From Pseudomonadota bacterium (GTDB taxonomy: Bacteria; Pseudomonadota; Alphaproteobacteria; Sphingomonadales; Sphingomonadaceae), in NCBI GenBank assembly GCA_029550345.1, contig JAKPHK010000092.1, positions 1 through 54,409 of the forward strand: DNA of 54,409 bases. The letters run 5' to 3'. The notes under the pieces were generated by a model. The model was not told the origin of the DNA. It saw nothing but the letters and a program-made list of their open reading frames with translations, and made no database searches. A program made the position numbers and the translations under genes. Shown here piece by piece: positions 8,270 through 16,952 of this stretch. Every line of letters begins with the position of its first letter. Position 1 is the first letter of the stretch.

Positions 8270-8812
8270 ATGAACGCAAATCTTCGCCTTCTGATCGGCA
8301 TCGTACTGGCGGCCGCCCTTGCGTCTTGCGCAGCGCCGCCAAAGCCTGCGCCGTCACCGCCTCCGCCGCGCCCATTCGTCACGCCCGGATTGCCTGAGCC
8401 GCTGCCGCCAAAGCAACCTGCCGACTGGCGCGATGCGCCTGCGTCACCGGGCAACTGGTACTGGCGCAAAGAGGGCAATCGCTCGATCGCCTTTTTCACC
8501 AGCGACCCGAAAATGCCCAGCTACGGGGGGTTCTGGCTGGTCTGCGATCCGGCCGCGCGGCAGGTTGAACTGCGCTTCACATCGCCGAAGCTGGACGACA
8601 CGATCATGACGGTGGTTACTACATCGATGCAGAAAACCTTGCCGGCAAAGCGGAGCGGATGGGAGGTTGTTGCAGTGGTTCCGGCGAACGATCCGCTGCT
8701 TGATGCAATGGCATTCAGCCGCGGACGGTTCATGGTGACCGTACTCCACGACACGCCCCGCTACCTCCCCGCCTGGCCTGAGATCAGCCGGGTGATCGAG
8801 GATTGCCGATAA
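8270..8812 (+). CDS. Putative lipoprotein of unknown function
   Basis: Protein of 180 residues with a signal peptide and lipobox LASC, lipidation at Cys20. A proline-rich linker (residues 23-45) follows, then a soluble domain with NWYWRKEGNRSIAFF near its start. No known family is recognised. It is probably anchored to the outer membrane and periplasmic. The ATG is preceded by AGAAGGG at a suitable distance. It is divergent from tlyA with only 27 nt between the two chosen starts. Confidence 0.75.
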   Translation: MNANLRLLIGIVLAAALASCAAPPKPAPSPPPPRPFVTPGLPEPLPPKQPADWRDAPASPGNWYWRKEGNRSIAFFTSDPKMPSYGGFWLVCDPAARQVELRFTSPKLDDTIMTVVTTSMQKTLPAKRSGWEVVAVVPANDPLLDAMAFSRGRFMVTVLHDTPRYLPAWPEISRVIEDCR

Positions 8813-8887
8813 CGAACTGTGGAAAGTCAGGCGAAGCAGGCCCGAAGGCACAGATTCTGACACCAAAAAAAATCAATGCAAGACTTG

Positions 8888-8916
8888 TTGTGCGGCGCGA
8901 AATGAATCACACCTAG
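8888..8916 (+). promoter_or_regulatory. Candidate promoter of the micro-ORF RNA
   Basis: TTGTGC at 8888-8893 and ACCTAG at 8911-8916 are separated by 17 nt. An alternative reading is TTGTTG at 8885 with a CACACC -10 box, also 17 nt apart. The predicted transcript would start near 8923 and end at the terminator near 9150. Confidence 0.3.
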
Positions 8917-8999
8917 CGTCAAGGACGGAACGGACATTCCGAACCGGCCCAGCTTCCGACCGGAAGCGAATGGCTCAACAGCGCGAAAGGAGGTGACCG

Positions 9000-9056
9000 A
9001 TGTCTCATGGTTCAGCAGGGAGGTCGGTAATCCGCGTCATGGAGCATTATCGCTGA
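9000..9056 (+). CDS. 18-residue micro-ORF with extended Shine-Dalgarno
   Basis: ATG at 9000 opens an 18-codon ORF ending TGA at 9054-9056 with predicted product MSHGSAGRSVIRVMEHYR. The upstream sequence AAAGGAGGTGACC at 8986-8998 matches the complement of the 16S rRNA 3' end over at least 11 consecutive bases, and GGAGG is 6 nt from the ATG. This is far stronger than any other ribosome-binding site in the window. The peptide is basic and has no recognised family. It could be a real micropeptide, a ribosome-loading or leader ORF, or a chance ORF in a structured RNA. Confidence 0.45.
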   Translation: MSHGSAGRSVIRVMEHYR

Positions 9057-9111
9057 GCTTGACCAAAGCGATAGAGGCTACGTGAGCGGCGCTTCCGGCC
9101 GCTGACCATGC

Positions 9112-9150
9112 GAAGGGCCACCCGGTCAGGCCGGTGTGGCCCTTCTCATT
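9112..9150 (+). terminator. Rho-independent terminator of the micro-ORF RNA
   Basis: A perfect 10-bp stem, GAAGGGCCAC (9112-9121) with GTGGCCCTTC (9136-9145), has an inner CCGG/CCGG extension in the loop. It is followed by TCATT rather than a strong T tract, so termination may be partial. Confidence 0.65.
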
Positions 9151-9182
9151 TGCGCGTTCCCATTTGCGCGGGCGCCGCCCGC

Positions 9183-9884
9183 TCACCAATAGAGACCGAA
9201 TTCATCGATAGAGATCGGCCGACCTTTGACCCGGTCCTCGTCAGAGCCGATCTCGCTGTCACCCATCAGATCCATCCCGTCCTTCGGATCGTTCTCTGCC
9301 AGGTTGAGCCGGACCGAAAGCGTGCAGCCGCCGGTGAGCTGCGCCAGCCTTCCGCCCCCCAGATCGCTGACCCTGCCGCCGTAATCCCAGCCAAAACCCC
9401 AGAACCGGATCGGCTTGCCGTTCGCCTTGACCATGGCGTCAAGCGAAGTGCCCATGCCGATGCCCGCAACCTTCCACACCGTTCTGCTCGATCCGATCCG
9501 GATCGAACCGATGTGTTCGCCAGGGCGGTCCTCGTCGATGATCGCCTCGACCCTTCGCGAAGGATCTTTCGGCCAGAGCACGATTCCGGAAAGCTCCGTG
9601 CCCTCCGGCCCGGGCAGGGTCTCGCGCTTTGCCGCTGCGCCATAGCGGGCAAGCAGACTTGCCGCCGTGTCCTTTGCGCCATCGACCGGATAGCTGCAGG
9701 TCAGCTCGGTTTGCGGTTGCGGGGTTGCGGTCTGGGTCGGTGCGGGCTGGGTCGCCGCGCTTGCGTCGGCCGCCGCAGTGGCCGTGGCGGCGTCGCTGCC
9801 GGGCGCCGTGGGCGCTTCGCCGGATTGGCTGCATCCGCTCAGGCCGCAGCTGGCCGTCAGCGCCGCGATCAGTAGTCTCGACAT
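9183..9884 (-). CDS. Putative lipoprotein of unknown function
   Basis: Protein of 233 residues with a signal peptide and lipobox LSGC (Cys18), then an Ala/Thr/Pro/Gln-rich linker of about 50 residues and a C-terminal domain with LTCSYPVDGAKDTAASLLARYG at its start (only the first part is diagnostic of a periplasmic domain I cannot name). The ATG at 9884 has GGAGG eight bases upstream, which decides the start. It is monocistronic and divergent from ilvE. No function can be assigned. Confidence 0.78.
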   Translation of the reverse strand: MSRLLIAALTASCGLSGCSQSGEAPTAPGSDAATATAAADASAATQPAPTQTATPQPQTELTCSYPVDGAKDTAASLLARYGAAAKRETLPGPEGTELSGIVLWPKDPSRRVEAIIDEDRPGEHIGSIRIGSSRTVWKVAGIGMGTSLDAMVKANGKPIRFWGFGWDYGGRVSDLGGGRLAQLTGGCTLSVRLNLAENDPKDGMDLMGDSEIGSDEDRVKGRPISIDEFGLYW

Positions 9885-9975
9885 GGGCACACCCTCCTTG
9901 CCCGCACCATGCACGTCACTTGGCCTCGGACGCAATCCCGGCTATGAAGGAAAGCACAATAGGCACTTTTCATTT

Positions 9976-10003
9976 ATTACATTGCGCTTGCAATGAATGT
10001 AAT
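9976..10003. promoter_or_regulatory. Palindromic candidate operator upstream of ilvE
   Basis: An imperfect palindrome, ATTAC-ATTGC-GCTT-GCAAT-GAAT-GTAAT, lies 44-71 bases before the ilvE ATG in a locally AT-rich stretch. The inner arms (ATTGC/GCAAT) and outer arms (ATTAC/GTAAT) are perfect with a 4-nt offset on one side. It resembles an Lrp/AsnC- or MarR-type site. The regulator is not identified. Confidence 0.45.
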
Positions 10004-10046
10004 TTTCGTTCAATTGCCGCGCTCTGAAATTGAAGGATCGATTCCC

Positions 10047-11147
10047 ATGGCGACTCTCGCCGATTCCGGCACCCGTTTCACCCACCTGCCCCATCCCGCT
10101 CCGCTGGATGCCGCGGTACGGGCAGAGATCCTTGCCAATCCCGGCTTCGGCGGCCGCTTTACTGACCACATGGTCTCGATCGACTGGAGCGAGGCCGAAG
10201 GCTGGCACAACCCCACGGTTGCGCCCTATGGCCCGATCGCGCTCGATCCGGCGGCTTCGGTGCTCCACTACGCCCAGGAAATCTTCGAGGGGCTGAAGGC
10301 CTATCGCCACCCCGACGGATCGATGGCGCTGTTCCGCCCCGATGCCAACGCCCAGCGCTTCAACGCCTCGGCCCGGCGCCTCGCCATGCCCGAACTGCCC
10401 GAGGCGCTGTTCATCCAGGCGATCGAGGAACTGGTCCGCGCCGATGCGGACTGGTTCCCCAGCGTCGAGGGCGGATCGCTCTATCTGCGGCCGTTCATGA
10501 TCGCGACCGAGGCTTTCCTCGGAGTGCGCCCGGCCAAGGCCTACAAGTTCCTGGTAATCGCCAGCCCGGCGGGGAACTATTTCAAATCCGGCGCCCCGGC
10601 GGTGTCGATCTGGGTTTCGGACTATACCCGTGCGGCGCCCGGCGGCACGGGTGCGGCCAAGTGCGGCGGCAACTATGCCGCCAGCCTGGTGCCGACGGCG
10701 GAAGCCTTTGCCAAAGGGCACGATCAGGTGCTGTTCCTCGATGCCGCAGAACATCGCTGGATCGAGGAACTGGGCGGCATGAACCTGTTCTTCGCCTTTG
10801 CCGACGGCAGCCTATCCACGCCGCCGCTGTCGGGCACGATCCTGCCCGGGATCACCCGCGACAGTCTGATCACACTGGCGCGCGAGGAAGGGCTGACCGT
10901 GCGTGAGGATCGCTATAGCCTGGACCAGTGGCGCGATGATGCGGCATCGGGCCAGCTGATCGAGGCTTTTGCCTGCGGCACCGCCGCGGTGGTCACCCCG
11001 GTCGGCAAGGTCGCCGATCATGGCGGCGAATTCACCATCGGATCGGGCGGCCCGGGGCAGCTTACCGGCAAGCTGAAAGCCCGCCTCACCGCGATCCAGC
11101 GCGGCGAAGAGGCGGACAGTCACGGCTGGGTCCACCGGATCGGCTGA
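10047..11147 (+). CDS. ilvE: Branched-chain amino acid aminotransferase
   Basis: Class IV PLP aminotransferase of 366 residues catalysing the last step of valine, leucine and isoleucine synthesis and the first of their breakdown. The catalytic lysine is K205 in GTGAAKCGGNYAAS, the form of the long (BCAT/type II) enzymes. The ELGGMNLFF motif binds the substrate side. The ATG at 10047 follows GAAGGA; an in-frame ATG at 9993 lies within the candidate operator and is less likely. Cytoplasmic. Confidence 0.94.
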   Translation: MATLADSGTRFTHLPHPAPLDAAVRAEILANPGFGGRFTDHMVSIDWSEAEGWHNPTVAPYGPIALDPAASVLHYAQEIFEGLKAYRHPDGSMALFRPDANAQRFNASARRLAMPELPEALFIQAIEELVRADADWFPSVEGGSLYLRPFMIATEAFLGVRPAKAYKFLVIASPAGNYFKSGAPAVSIWVSDYTRAAPGGTGAAKCGGNYAASLVPTAEAFAKGHDQVLFLDAAEHRWIEELGGMNLFFAFADGSLSTPPLSGTILPGITRDSLITLAREEGLTVREDRYSLDQWRDDAASGQLIEAFACGTAAVVTPVGKVADHGGEFTIGSGGPGQLTGKLKARLTAIQRGEEADSHGWVHRIG

Positions 11148-11245
11148 CGCGATTTTCCAATCGCCATCAACGTTTCACCTTTATTCATCGGTTGTTGCCT
11201 AGCAAAACCGGCGATCAGACACGTTCCAAGGGGAGAAACACCGAA

Positions 11246-11752
11246 ATGCGTACACTGCTTACGGCCGCCGCGGCCTCAGCCATCTGCCTTGCCGCCAGCC
11301 CGGCGCTGGCCCAGGCGATCAACGATGATGATGCCAATGCCCTGCTCGCCAAGCTGAGCACTCCGGCTTTCGATTTCTGCACCGATTCAGATCGGGCCAA
11401 AGAGCGTCCGCCGATCGATCAGTACAACGCCTGCCAGACCGCCAAGGCTGAACTGGCCGAAGCGCGCAAGAAGGACCGCAAGGCGACCCCGGGCCAGAAG
11501 GAAGTCTATGGCTTCTTCGGATCCGCGCTGGAGATGGGCACGACCTATTCGATGCTGCGCGTCGATGGTTCGCCAACCGCGCGGGTGTGCCAGAACATCG
11601 AACTGCAGTGGGTTCTGGCAAGCAAGTCCAACCCCGAACTGGTCGGCCCGGACCTGAGGGATGCGCTGAGCGCAACCAAGGAGGCGGTTCGCCCCCTGGT
11701 CAAGCTGTGCCGTGACCAATTCCCGACCCCGGCTGGTGCGCTGGCGATCTAA
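11246..11752 (+). CDS. Exported protein of unknown function
   Basis: Protein of 168 residues with a clear signal peptide cleaved after SPALAQA (about residue 23). The mature part is hydrophilic and lysine-rich in the middle (AELAEARKKDRKATPGQKE) and contains several cysteines that may pair in the periplasm. No family is recognised. The ATG has GGGGAG upstream. It is followed directly by a strong terminator and is probably monocistronic. Confidence 0.75.
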   Translation: MRTLLTAAAASAICLAASPALAQAINDDDANALLAKLSTPAFDFCTDSDRAKERPPIDQYNACQTAKAELAEARKKDRKATPGQKEVYGFFGSALEMGTTYSMLRVDGSPTARVCQNIELQWVLASKSNPELVGPDLRDALSATKEAVRPLVKLCRDQFPTPAGALAI

Positions 11753-11769
11753 TCGTCAGATCAAAATTG

Positions 11770-11807
11770 AAAAAAGGGGGGTGCGGGCCAACCGCGCCCC
11801 CTTTTTC
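11770..11807. terminator. Bidirectional rho-independent terminator
   Basis: AAAAAGGGGG pairs with CCCCCTTTTT, with a GCGG/CCGC inner stem and a short loop. Run-out T tracts occur on both strands, so it can serve the exported-protein gene on plus and the DUF4166 gene ending at 11816 on minus. Confidence 0.85.
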
Positions 11808-11815
11808 GTTGGGTT

Positions 11816-13441
11816 TCAGGTATCCAGCCAGCCGCGATAGTGCACCACGGGTCCGATCAGCGGCATCGCCACCGCCACGTCAAAGTGAAAGCGCCCATCG
11901 GCGCCATGTTCGCCCGCCGTGATCCGCGGCGCCAGCGCGATCGGCATCGGCAAGCCGAAGGCTGACCAGCGCGCCAACCGCATCGCCAGCGCGCCGTCTG
12001 CTGCGACGTCGAGCGCGAAATGAAACCGCATCGGCCCGAAGCGTTCGGTCAGGGTTCCGCCCGGCCCTTCGCTCATCTCGCTGGAAAAGCTGTTCGGTCC
12101 GAACCGACGGGTCCATTTCTCACGCCCTCCGCTGGGCGCAAAGCGCACTTCCAGCGGATAGGCCCCGGCCGGCGGGAAGCGCATGACCAGCCCGATCAGC
12201 CCGGCGAGAATGCCGCTGCCGCGCGTAACATCAGCCTCTCCCACCGCGCGACTTTCAGCGATCGGCTGATGCAGGGCCTGCAATTCCGGCGCCAGCGCGG
12301 CATATCGGCTGCCCAGGATCCGGCGATAGAGCGGTTCCAGAGTGTCCTCCTCGGCTACGTAGGCCACCGGCAGCTGTTCGAACAACTGCTCGAAATCCGC
12401 TAGCGCCAGTTCACCGGCGGCATGGCGCGCACCGGGTGCAAGGCGCCCATCCCGCAATCGGCGCGCCAGCAGCTGCGCCGCAAGGGTGGGGATTTCCTGA
12501 CCTTGTCCCTGCTCGGCAATCAGCGTCCAGCGCCGCTCAACCGGCTTTGATCCGGCCCAGCCCTTGATCCGCACCAGCATCGCCGAGCGGTCCCCGCCGA
12601 GCCGCGCGGTCGCCTGTTGCAACGGCGCAAGCCACGGCGCCAGTCGCGCTGCCGAGGGCAGCCACCCCTTGCCCACCACCCAGCCCAGCAGCGCCAGCGC
12701 GCGCATCTGCAACGAAAATTCCGATCCGCCGCGAAACAGCGTTGCGGGAGCGCCCGGAAACAGGGCTGGAAACAGCTCAAGATCGGGAACTTCGGCCAGC
12801 GCCACCCGGCGCGTCAGCGGAGCGACGCCAGGCACGGCGAAACGTTCGCGCCGGGCCAGAGACCAGCCCGGCTGGTGCTCCCACTGCCCTGCTTGCCACA
12901 CCCGGATCGGCTGACCGGCATAGGACAATGCCGAGCGCACCACCGCCAGGCCAGAACTGGCCTTGGTCGTTGCGCTGATCGTGCTTTCGATTGCGGCGAT
13001 CCGGTCCAGCCCGCGCGTCAGTTCGCGCAGCACCGCCGCGGACAACGCCGGGACGCTGGACGCCCCGCTGATCACCGGCACCCCGGCCGTCCGCGCCGCT
13101 TCATCCAGAACCGCAATCCCGCAGACGAAATCACGCGCATCGGCCAGATCGATATAGGGCACCCGCGCCGCGATGCAGGCCAGCGGCAGGCGGTAGTCAC
13201 TACCCTGAAACGGCCCGGCAGCATCGATCACCAGGTCGGGCTTGATGTCGGCAAGCTGCGCCGCGCAATCCCCGGTCCGATCGAACCGCACCCCGCCCGC
13301 GCCGCCCAGCTCCCGCGCTGCTGCCTGCGCCTTGGCAAGGCGGCGCCCCGCCACCAGCACCTGCCAGCCATCCGCCACCAGCCGCCGCGACAGCCGAAGC
13401 CCGAACCCCCCATAGCCGCCGACCACCAGAACCCGGTTCAT
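11816..13441 (-). CDS. Saccharopine-dehydrogenase-like NAD(P)-binding protein with C-terminal DUF4166
   Basis: Protein of 541 residues. The N-terminus has a Rossmann motif GGYGGFGLRL at 8-17 followed by a saccharopine-dehydrogenase-like domain to about residue 350. The C-terminal part (from about 370) matches DUF4166, with FEQLPVAYVAEEDTLEPLYRRIL and later GRFHFDVAVAMPLIGPVVHYRGWL. The substrate is unknown; such proteins are probably oxidoreductases rather than lysine pathway enzymes. The start lies 4 nt after the stop of the M28 peptidase gene, so the two form an operon. Confidence 0.8.
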   Translation of the reverse strand: MNRVLVVGGYGGFGLRLSRRLVADGWQVLVAGRRLAKAQAAARELGGAGGVRFDRTGDCAAQLADIKPDLVIDAAGPFQGSDYRLPLACIAARVPYIDLADARDFVCGIAVLDEAARTAGVPVISGASSVPALSAAVLRELTRGLDRIAAIESTISATTKASSGLAVVRSALSYAGQPIRVWQAGQWEHQPGWSLARRERFAVPGVAPLTRRVALAEVPDLELFPALFPGAPATLFRGGSEFSLQMRALALLGWVVGKGWLPSAARLAPWLAPLQQATARLGGDRSAMLVRIKGWAGSKPVERRWTLIAEQGQGQEIPTLAAQLLARRLRDGRLAPGARHAAGELALADFEQLFEQLPVAYVAEEDTLEPLYRRILGSRYAALAPELQALHQPIAESRAVGEADVTRGSGILAGLIGLVMRFPPAGAYPLEVRFAPSGGREKWTRRFGPNSFSSEMSEGPGGTLTERFGPMRFHFALDVAADGALAMRLARWSAFGLPMPIALAPRITAGEHGADGRFHFDVAVAMPLIGPVVHYRGWLDT

Positions 13442-13445
13442 GGGG

Positions 13446-15116
<1,671 letters not shown>

Positions 15117-15213
15117 GCCTAAAGCAATCGCCGCGCAGAGCAACCGCCTTGCAAAGCCCCTTCCGCGCATTACGTTGCAGTCAGCAATGCAATTACCGGT
15201 GGGGAGAAGGACC

Positions 15214-16065
15214 GTGTCAGACAGCGAATATGTGCCGCCCAAGGTCTGGACCTGGGACAAGGACAACGGCGGACAGTTCGCCGCGATCAACCGCCCCACT
15301 GCCGGCGCGCAGAAGGACCATGAGCTTCCGGTCGGGCAGCACCCCTTCCAGCTCTATTCGCTCGGCACCCCCAACGGCCAGAAAGTGACCATCCTGTTCG
15401 AGGAACTGCTCGCGGCCGGCCATTCCGGGGCAGAATACGATGCCTGGCTGATCAATATCCGCGAGGGCGATCAGTTCGGCTCGGGCTTTGTCGCGCTCAA
15501 TCCCAATTCGAAAATCCCGGCTCTGCTTGATCGCAGCGGTCCGGAACCGTTCCGGGTGTTCGAAAGCGGCGCGATCATGCTGCATCTGGCCGAAAAGTTC
15601 GGCGCCTTTATCCCCACCGATGCCAGGGGCCGGGCCGAATGTCTTTCATGGCTGATGTGGCAGATGGGCAGCGCGCCGTTCATCGGCGGCGGCTTCGGGC
15701 ATTTCTATGCCTATGCGCCGTTCAAGATCGAATATGCGATCGATCGCTATTCCATGGAAACCAAGCGGCTGTTCGATGTTGCCAACAACCGCCTGGGCGA
15801 AAGCCGGTTCCTGGCCGGAGACGGCTATTCGATCGCCGACATGGCAGCCTATGCCTGGCTCGGCCTGCTCTATCGCGGCCTTGCCTACAACGACGCGGCG
15901 ACGTTCCTGTCGCTCCACGAATACGAAAATGTCGGACGCTGGGTTGGCGAGATCGGCGACCGCCCGGCGGTAAAGCGCGGACAGAAGGTCAACCTGCCCA
16001 GCGGCCTGATCGAGCGCCACTCCGCCGCCGATTTCGACGCGCTGGAAAATCCGGCCGCCGGATAA
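15214..16065 (+). CDS. yghU: YghU-type glutathione S-transferase / disulfide-bond oxidoreductase
   Basis: Protein of 283 residues very similar in pattern to E. coli YghU (PPKVWTWDKDNGG, LPVGQHPFQLYSLGTPNGQK, GGGFGHFYAYAPFKIEYAI). YghU-type enzymes bind two glutathiones and reduce disulfides. N-terminal thioredoxin-like domain about 45-130, C-terminal helical domain 140-260. I chose the GTG at 15214 because GGGGAGAAGG lies just upstream and the protein then starts like YghU; an ATG at 15187 is in frame but lacks this support. Confidence 0.92.
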   Translation: MSDSEYVPPKVWTWDKDNGGQFAAINRPTAGAQKDHELPVGQHPFQLYSLGTPNGQKVTILFEELLAAGHSGAEYDAWLINIREGDQFGSGFVALNPNSKIPALLDRSGPEPFRVFESGAIMLHLAEKFGAFIPTDARGRAECLSWLMWQMGSAPFIGGGFGHFYAYAPFKIEYAIDRYSMETKRLFDVANNRLGESRFLAGDGYSIADMAAYAWLGLLYRGLAYNDAATFLSLHEYENVGRWVGEIGDRPAVKRGQKVNLPSGLIERHSAADFDALENPAAG

Positions 16066-16085
16066 GGTAGCCCCTTCCCTTTGCC

Positions 16086-16109
16086 GCGCGGCCTATCTAT
16101 AGGCCGCGC
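16086..16109. promoter_or_regulatory. Palindrome in the tRNA-Gln promoter region
   Basis: A perfect 11-bp inverted repeat, GCGCGGCCTAT-CT-ATAGGCCGCGC, sits 7 nt upstream of the tRNA. Its centre contains TATCTA, a plausible -10 box placed about 16 nt before the mature 5' end. I see no clear -35 box. Confidence 0.4.
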
Positions 16110-16115
16110 TCCTGC

Positions 16116-16190
16116 TGGGGCGTCGCCAAGTGGTAAGGCACCGGTTTTTGGTACCGGCATTCGCAGGTTCGAATCCTGCCGCCCCAGCCA
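16116..16190 (+). tRNA. trnQ: tRNA-Gln (anticodon UUG)
   Basis: A complete 75-nt cloverleaf with encoded CCA. The acceptor stem is TGGGGCG/CGCCCCA with discriminator G. The anticodon arm CCGGT-TTTTGGT-ACCGG has TTG at 16148-16150, and the T arm is GCAGG-TTCGAAT-CCTGC. It ends 2 nt before the convergent cysQ stop. Confidence 0.96.
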
Positions 16191-16192
16191 GC

Positions 16193-16933
16193 CTATTCGG
16201 GCTTCGTCAGATCCCTGATCGCGGCAAGAACCGCCTCGGCGTGTTCCTGGCGGCAGATCAGCAGGTCGGGCATATAGGTATCGGCGCGGTTGTAGATCAG
16301 CGGGCTGCCGTCAACCCGGCTGGCGTGGAGGCCGTGGGCGATCGCAACCGCCACCGGGGCGCAGCTGTCCCATTCGTATTGCCCGCCGGTGTGGAGATAG
16401 ATGTCCGCCTCGCCGCGGACCACGGCCATGGCCTTGGCTCCGGCCGATCCCATCGGCACCAGCTCTGCACCCAACGTCATCGCCACCGAAACCGCCTCTG
16501 CCGCCGGGCGGGTGCGGCTGACCACCATCCGCAGCTGGTGCGGAGCCACCGGTACGGATTGAGGCTGATCGCTGCGCAGCACCAGCCCCAGCCCTGGCAG
16601 GGCGACCGCACCGAGCGCCGGTTTGCCGTCTATCGCCAGGCCGACGTGAACCGCCCAGTCGCTGCGTTCCTCACCAAATTCGCGGGTGCCATCGATCGGG
16701 TCGATGATCCACACCCGGCTCATCTCAAGCCGCTCGGCGCTGTCCTTTTCTTCTTCTGACAGCAGACCGTCATCGGGCCTGGCCCGGCGCAGCGCATCGA
16801 CCAGGAAGCGGTTGGCGCGCTCATCCCCGGCCGCGCCCAGTTCCTTGCCGCTGAACTGCCCGCTGGCGCGCACATCGAGCAGCAGGCGGCCGGCCTGTTC
16901 GGCAAGCTGGGCGGCAAGTTCGGCGTCGGTCAT
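16193..16933 (-). CDS. cysQ: 3'(2'),5'-bisphosphate nucleotidase CysQ
   Basis: Inositol-monophosphatase-family phosphatase of 246 residues. Metal-binding motifs are EEE at 60-62, DPIDGT at 78-83 and WDS at 188-190. CysQ hydrolyses PAP (and PAPS) to AMP, recycling the by-product of sulfate assimilation. It is the third gene of a cysD-cysNC-cysQ operon, 19 nt after cysNC, which supports the CysQ role over inositol phosphatase. Confidence 0.92.
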   Translation of the reverse strand: MTDAELAAQLAEQAGRLLLDVRASGQFSGKELGAAGDERANRFLVDALRRARPDDGLLSEEEKDSAERLEMSRVWIIDPIDGTREFGEERSDWAVHVGLAIDGKPALGAVALPGLGLVLRSDQPQSVPVAPHQLRMVVSRTRPAAEAVSVAMTLGAELVPMGSAGAKAMAVVRGEADIYLHTGGQYEWDSCAPVAVAIAHGLHASRVDGSPLIYNRADTYMPDLLICRQEHAEAVLAAIRDLTKPE

Positions 16934-16952
16934 GGCGTTCAGCCCTTTCCGG

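Larger units (their letters stand above)
8923..9150 (+). ncRNA. Candidate structured small RNA carrying a micro-ORF
   Basis: The 370-nt gap between the two lipoprotein genes holds a compact transcription unit of about 230 nt. In order it has an 18-codon ORF (9000-9056), a 7-bp hairpin TATCGCT/AGCGATA at 9048-9073 that includes the ORF end, a 6-bp hairpin AGCGGC/GCCGCT at 9085-9103, and a 10-bp terminator stem at 9112-9145. A further small stem (CTTCCG/GGAAG) occurs near 8952. No downstream gene lies on this strand, so it is not an obvious leader of another gene. Boundaries are predicted from sequence only. Confidence 0.45.

Noticed and set aside
9108..9875. Plus-strand open frame starting in the terminator of the micro-ORF RNA
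   Set aside because: It begins within the terminator stem and is antisense to a lipoprotein gene with a strong ribosome-binding site and lipobox.
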